From Parapristionchus giblindavisi (lineage: Eukaryota; Nematoda; Chromadorea; Rhabditida; Diplogasteridae): a stretch of DNA of 64,000 nucleotides. Of the stretch, positions 60,965-64,000 are shown piece by piece. The stretch lies in assembly GCA_943737045.1 (NCBI GenBank), contig CALSFV010000023.1, forward strand, positions 892,001 to 956,000, written 5' to 3'. Made by a program: the position numbers and the translations under genes. The notes under the pieces were generated by a model, which did not search any database, was not told where the DNA came from, and worked only from the letters and a program-made list of their open reading frames with translations. Position 1 is the first letter of the stretch. Every line of letters begins with the position of its first letter.

Positions 60965-63131
60965 TCAATAATCGGAGACATGTCTAGGATCAGCAAAGAT
61001 GTGACATGAATGGTCAGATGATGTGACAGAACAGAATTCAGTCTGATGAGGAACTGCATAGAACAAGATCGGTTGTGGAGGTGAACAAAGAATCACGAAT
61101 CTGAAATATTTTAACTTTTCAATTTAACTTAAATTTTCTCACAATGAATTAAAGTTTACTAACGTCACAAAGATTACGCTTTCACAACCCTATTTAAAGT
61201 ATCTCTGTTGTAAGAGAGCGTGTACATGAAGTACAGTTAGATAAACTTGACAGTACAGGGTGGGGATTAATTATTGGCACACCGTATAAAACGGAATATC
61301 ATTTTTCAAAAAAATCGAGTTTCGCTCAAATGTATACCAAATAGTCTTCAAACATCTGGGAATACAATAAAACAATCATTGCTCGATTGCCCTCTCCATT
61401 GGGCTTGATGACGTCCTTGAGACGGGAGAGGTACGCCTCTCACAATATACGCGGGTGGGGGAGACCCTCATAATCGTGTTCTCCGACGAGAAGCTGATCA
61501 TCGCGCAAGCTGCCTATAACCCCCAGAGTCACCGAGTGCTTACTGCGGACCCCCAGGTTGCTAACTGAAATGGTAGGATTGTCCATACCACCTCCGAATC
61601 CCTAAAAGCTAATGGTTTGGGTAGGGATTTTCGCCGCCGTAAAGTTTTTGTGAATCCGGGCGCCAAGATCAACAAGGAGTGCCTAGGGAAGATAGTCAAG
61701 GACGCATAGCTCCTCTGGAGCCGTTCCCACTTCGGAAACTGCTCGTGGACATCCGAGCAGGATGGAACTCCAGTTTATAAGGCAAAGATCGTTAAGGCGA
61801 GGTGAAAGGAACAGTTTTCCGAATTCATCCGAGGAGATTATTGGCTACCTCCTGGCCCGATCTCAGCCCCTGGTCTACCCAGCCTGGGGCACCTTGGAGG
61901 ATAGGTCTTGCACTACTCCCCATACAAAGCTAAAGGACCTGAAGAAATCCTTGGAGAAGGAGTGGTCGAAGATGAACGCCACCTACCTGCGTACATTGAT
62001 TCAGAATCGGGCAATGATTGTTTTATTGTATTTCTAGATGATTGAAGATTATATGGTACATATTTGAACGGAACTCGATTTTTTTTTGAAAAAAAGATAT
62101 TCCGTTTTTGCAGTGTGTCAATAATTAATCCCCACCCTGTACTGTTAGGTTGGTTAGAGACTTCAAAAGGGTTATCATGAATGTAATTTTGACAGCTACA
62201 GTCTGTAATACTCTGTATTGAACGTCTTTCCTAAGTAGATTATGATAATACCATTATCGTTCTGGGTATGAGCAAGATTGTTTGATCAAAAAGGGAATCA
62301 TATCATATCTCTAACGTGTTCATGATAAATATTGATTGAATGAATGCTTTTATTGAGTGACGTCACATTAGACTCATACTTCTAGAATTCTCCAATGACA
62401 AAGAGTAACTGATTCATAGCTGACAATCGAAATACTGACAATTAGTCATACTAATACTTAGTCACATTTCAATGATTTCGAGAGGCCTTTTTTTAAATTT
62501 TAACAAATAACATTTCCGACTTGTTAATTTTTTTTGTTATTAATATTCCAATTTTTCCAAGGAATATGTGTTACCTCTCTCCTGCTGATTCAAGAGAAGC
62601 AGTGATTGAAGATAGAGATACATTTGTAGAGTTGCTCATATGCTGAATGAGATTAAAGATCAAAGATCAATAACTAATATCTATACTTATGAACATGATT
62701 GGTCCTATGAGATATAATTTAGCAGTAAACCATTGTTGGGAAATCAACGATAACCATCAAAGGGCAATCATGTCTAAATTCGACAAAAGATCAAAGATAA
62801 GCCTACGTTACGTAAAACTCTCATTAGATCGGGAGAGTTGCAGAGAGCATCGGTTGATTGTGCAGCCAAATTATGAAAGTCTGTGAATTCGGACATTGAT
62901 CTAAATGTAGACTTTGGTCATGAATCAACCATACATTCTTATGTTACTATTGTTATCCATATCAAACTATTACTGTAGGCGTCCAAATCTAATTGCAAGT
63001 ATAAAATATAGAGTAGATAACGTCCACAATATCCTTAAACTACCGTACCTCTTCTTTCGACCACAGCACAATCCATCGATCGATACCGCAACCAAGAGTA
63101 ATACAGCACCGGTCACTCTGAGAGTCTTCAT
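60965..63131 (-). CDS. Ground-like domain protein (Hedgehog-related family)
   Basis: Four minus-strand exons join in phase: 63044-63131, 62817-62880, 62575-62642 and 60965-61100. The product starts MKTLRVTGAVLLLVAVSIDG, a signal peptide, followed by LCCGRKKRYDFHNLAAQSTD. The ground-like domain runs ALCNSPDLMRVLRNHMSNST, LSSITASLESAGERFVILCS, FYAVPHQTEFCSVTSSDHSC and ends HIFADPRHVSDY. This matches the family pattern C.SP.L...+..NM, then F.V.C, then FC....H.C..F. Ground-like proteins are secreted and typically made by cuticle-forming epithelia. The last intron (about 1.47 kb) contains a mariner relic. An upstream in-frame ATG at 63173 is possible, but the signal peptide favours 63131. Confidence 0.75.
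61256..62139 (+). mobile_element. Mariner-like transposon relic in the ground-like gene intron
   Basis: Inverted ends CAGGGTGGGGATTAATTATT and AATAATTAATCCCCACCCTG are flanked by TA (61254-61255, 62140-62141). The 884-bp interior, plus strand, holds the C-terminal two thirds of a mariner transposase in broken frames. It is opposite in orientation to the host gene and removed with the intron. Confidence 0.88.
61475..62037 (+). pseudogene. Mariner transposase pseudogene
   Basis: Conceptual reading across frames gives the mariner order: VFSDEKLIIAQAAYNPQSHR (first catalytic Asp), KVFVNPGAKINKE, HFGN.SWTSEQDGTPVYKAK (second Asp, normally QQDGAPAHKA), and VYPAWGTLEDRSCTTPH with LKKSLEKEWSKM (normally PDLNPLDY.VWG.LE). 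The third catalytic block is eroded (SQPLVY in place of NPLDY). Several stops and frameshifts are present, and the N-terminal DNA-binding domain is not recognisable. It is dead as an enzyme. Confidence 0.8.
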
Positions 63132-64000
63132 ACTTAGAGAGTGAGAGTATGAGACCCCTCTATTCATCTCCATCCTTCTCTACCATAATTACTATCCTCA
63201 CTTTCTATTATATGGACCACTCTTGACCGACCAAAAAGCGGATGAGAGAATTCATCACCACATGAGAAAGGAAGATGAGAAAAAGATACACAGAGATATT
63301 AGAGACAGTCATACTGTAGTTTTCGGCGCTAAATGACATTTCAAAATGAAAATATCATTCATTTCCGAATTTGTTACTTTTGCATATGAAATATTCAGCG
63401 GATCATAATTAAGAACGATATCCGTCCAGATTTTTATTTGAATTATTTTGTGTAATTCACTCACCCACAAATATCTTACAACAGTATGCAATATGTATGT
63501 TCATTTTTCATTCTGACTTTACAATCACAAAACATCTGTGTTACATTAGGATAACAAAATACTTTATTTAGATAACCTTAGATTATTAAGCATTATTAAC
63601 ACTACAGTGTGAGAAGGTGTGGTGGGTTGAGATACTCTTTCAATAGTCTATATGCGAGATTTTGTGCGTATCAATCGATACTGCAAAGTTGCAAGAAGCC
63701 AGGCAAGACGAGAGGCGAATTAGAAGATACAAACTAAAAACAAGCACAATATAATCAGGGGAATATAAGTGGTCGGGATAACGTCAAGGGAACCGGGAAA
63801 ACTTGTATGAATGCCAACATGTGAATGCTTTCAATAATGGTAAAAAGTGAATTGAGCAACTTGGAATGAATTAGAGTGACAGAAATATACCGGGAAGGGT
63901 AGGACGAGAAATGGTCAAAAGTGAAGGTTTTCGTTTATTGGAGGAAAGGGCATGAAAAAATGGGATTAAAAAGGTTGATTGAAGAAAGGGCGAAGAGGTG
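63132..64000. other. Upstream region of the ground-like gene, no other gene recognised
   Basis: Likely contains the 5' flank of the ground-like gene. No exon or repeat was identified up to the window end. Confidence 0.35.

Overview
The window reads as a nematode chromosome segment. It is AT-rich, with multi-exon genes built from short exons and introns that end in TTTTCAG-type acceptors. Several gene families are nematode-specific or strongly nematode-expanded: Str/Srh-type and Srg-type seven-transmembrane chemoreceptors and a ground-like protein. The species cannot be named from sequence alone; a free-living rhabditid or diplogastrid is a reasonable guess. Almost every gene is on the minus strand. 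Most exons are too short to show as long open frames, so the gene models were joined by hand from exons with matching splice phases.

Layout. 1-13 kb is mostly transposon-derived: a Tc1-like relic with long terminal repeats (2532-4086), a fold-back element (4362-5499), a decayed non-LTR reverse transcriptase (6589-7260), several MITEs, and a second fold-back element (11576-13040). 13-18.5 kb holds an Srg-like receptor fragment and a Str/Srh-like receptor; a nested pair of palindromic transposons (16425-18186) lies between the first recognised exon of the latter and the rest. At 20.2-21.3 kb, on the plus strand, is a small secreted cysteine-containing protein. 22.1-24.8 kb holds another chemoreceptor. 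25.7-32.6 kb is a nicotinic-type acetylcholine receptor subunit with two transposons in its introns. 35.3-42.0 kb is a peroxidasin-like haem peroxidase with two Ig domains and a C-terminal VWC-like region but no leucine-rich repeats. 44.7-48.6 kb holds small genes and receptor exons. 50.4-57.1 kb is a second Cys-loop receptor of the GABA/glycine type whose M1-M2 linker lacks the usual Pro-Ala-Arg motif; one intron carries a young non-LTR retrotransposon. 58.6-59.5 kb encodes a small PAN/apple-like secreted protein. 61.0-63.1 kb encodes a ground-like (Hedgehog-related) protein with a decayed mariner in its last intron.

The main theme is transposon load inside introns. At least five neighbouring genes carry large insertions, many of them almost perfect palindromes of 1.1-2.2 kb. 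Their target-site duplications identify several integration types: TA (Tc1/mariner-like), TTAA (three related palindromes plus a MITE), TAA and TGA (3 bp), TATAATTC (8 bp, hAT-like), ATCCAAAGA (9 bp, Mutator-like) and an exact 93-bp duplication around the retrotransposon. Two further patterns are notable. RNA polymerase III B-box or tRNA-like cassettes recur inside unrelated palindromic elements. A TTTGATC repeat sits directly in front of 3' splice sites in several different genes. Everything here is by eye; no alignment or database search was run.
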